A stretch of 7,256 nt of DNA, taken from assembly GCA_024402835.1 (NCBI GenBank), contig JAKSSZ010000028.1:1-7256 (forward strand). The letters are read 5' to 3'. Below are positions 6,999-7,256 of this stretch, in pieces (within the stretch, counting starts at the first letter, position 1; each line of letters begins with the position of its first letter). The translations under genes were made by a program, and so were the position numbers. Below the pieces are notes generated by a model that was given only the letters and a program-made list of their open reading frames with translations, was not told where the DNA came from and ran no database searches. Origin of the DNA: Alphaproteobacteria bacterium (lineage in GTDB: Bacteria > Pseudomonadota > Alphaproteobacteria > Rs-D84).

Positions 6999-7028
6999 AT
7001 CATAGTAAAAAACACCGCCCCAGGTCAA
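6999..7028 (-). promoter_or_regulatory. Sigma70-type promoter for the dac-recR-rsmA-kef-lspA-yidC run
   Basis: On the minus strand TTGACC (7028-7023) and TATGAT (7004-6999) are separated by 18 nt. Each hexamer differs from the consensus (TTGACA, TATAAT) at one position. The site fills the only gap between the pyruvate kinase stop and dac. The -10 box ends 8 nt before the dac ATG, which puts the expected transcription start at or within a few bases of the start codon. Confidence 0.7.
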
Positions 7029-7037
7029 TTATTCTTT

Positions 7038-7256
7038 TCAATCTATATCTCTTAGGCTGATACTATCACCATCTACTATTACAAGTTTTCCAAAATTTAT
7101 ACCGAATTGATGTGCTATGGAAAATGCATCACGTTGACTGAACAAATAACCATCATAAATCGGGAAAACACCACGACAGATACACAACTGATTTGCAATA
7201 AAATCCGAAGAACAAACCGCAATTATCGGTATATCAGAACGACGTGCAGATATTTG
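7038..7256 (-). CDS. pyk: Pyruvate kinase, C-terminal end (partial)
   Basis: The last 72 residues of a pyruvate kinase; the rest lies beyond the right edge. The visible part is the C-terminal alpha/beta domain: ISARRSDIPIIAV, then QLCICRGVFPIYDG, a helix with QRDAFSIAHQFG, and the final strands KLVIVDGDSISL. These match the family pattern of an R-x-x-x-I-P-I-I-A segment, a G-V-x-P segment and a late G-D strand. The full enzyme would convert phosphoenolpyruvate and ADP to pyruvate and ATP in the cytoplasm, but its active site is outside the window. It ends at TGA (7040-7038). No strong terminator follows, so some transcription may run on into dac. Confidence 0.88.
   Translation of the reverse strand, partial: QISARRSDIPIIAVCSSDFIANQLCICRGVFPIYDGYLFSQRDAFSIAHQFGINFGKLVIVDGDSISLRDID

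Noticed and set aside
7003..7030. Terminator after pyruvate kinase (ACC-TGGGGC-GGT followed by a T-run on the minus strand).
   Set aside because: The stem is only 3 bp and the sequence coincides with the dac promoter spacer. It is too weak to call.
5278..7040. Reassignment of TGA to Trp, as in some reduced genomes.
   Set aside because: TGA ends pyruvate kinase and recR at their normal family lengths, and Trp is encoded by TGG in the genes checked.
1..7256. Mobile element, CRISPR array, tRNA or rRNA gene.
   Set aside because: No repeated spacers, transposase motifs, terminal inverted repeats or tRNA-like cloverleaf sequences were seen; genes fill nearly the whole window.

Overview
This AT-rich bacterial window carries only minus-strand genes, so it reads from the right end (7256) to the left end (1). 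It looks like a chromosomal housekeeping segment, probably from an alphaproteobacterium. That is inferred from the RecR sequence (YHVLGG followed by a G-I-D-G-I-T-P segment, and the LDYLDDGTLT tail) and from a penicillin-binding carboxypeptidase with a C-terminal SPOR domain. No family-level placement is supportable. I see no mobile element, CRISPR array, tRNA or rRNA.

Layout along the minus strand: (1) the 3' end of a pyruvate kinase gene (7256-7038); (2) a near-consensus sigma70-type promoter (7028-6999); (3) a closely packed run of six genes: D-alanyl-D-alanine carboxypeptidase with SPOR domain, recR, rsmA (ksgA), a KefB/KefC-type cation:proton antiporter, lspA and yidC; (4) a clear Rho-independent terminator (533-505); (5) a short AT-rich spacer; (6) the 5' end of an M16 zinc-protease gene that leaves the window at base 1. 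The promoter, the spacing (gaps of 9, -4, 26, 61 and 1 nt) and the terminator suggest that dac through yidC is one transcription unit. It combines cell-wall trimming, DNA repair, rRNA methylation, ion homeostasis, lipoprotein maturation and membrane protein insertion.

The most remarkable point is at the 3' end of yidC. The reading frame hits an amber TAG (592-594) inside the last membrane helix, directly after GLVLY, where YidC proteins normally carry an aromatic residue (Trp or Tyr). Beyond the TAG, 19 more codons in the same frame encode a normal-looking YidC C-terminus and end at a TAA (532-534) that abuts the terminator. The same operon uses TAG as an evidently real stop for dac, with recR following in the same frame, so simple genome-wide reassignment of TAG is unlikely. 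A nonsense mutation, a sequence error, or local suppression or readthrough remain possible.

Other points: the dac promoter lies so close to its ATG that the mRNA is probably leaderless; a perfect 9-bp inverted repeat frames the lspA ribosome binding site and TTG start; LspA has an insertion with a CxxC motif; RecR has Arg where the TOPRIM domain usually has Glu. The content is otherwise ordinary, and I found no evidence of a wholly new multi-gene system.
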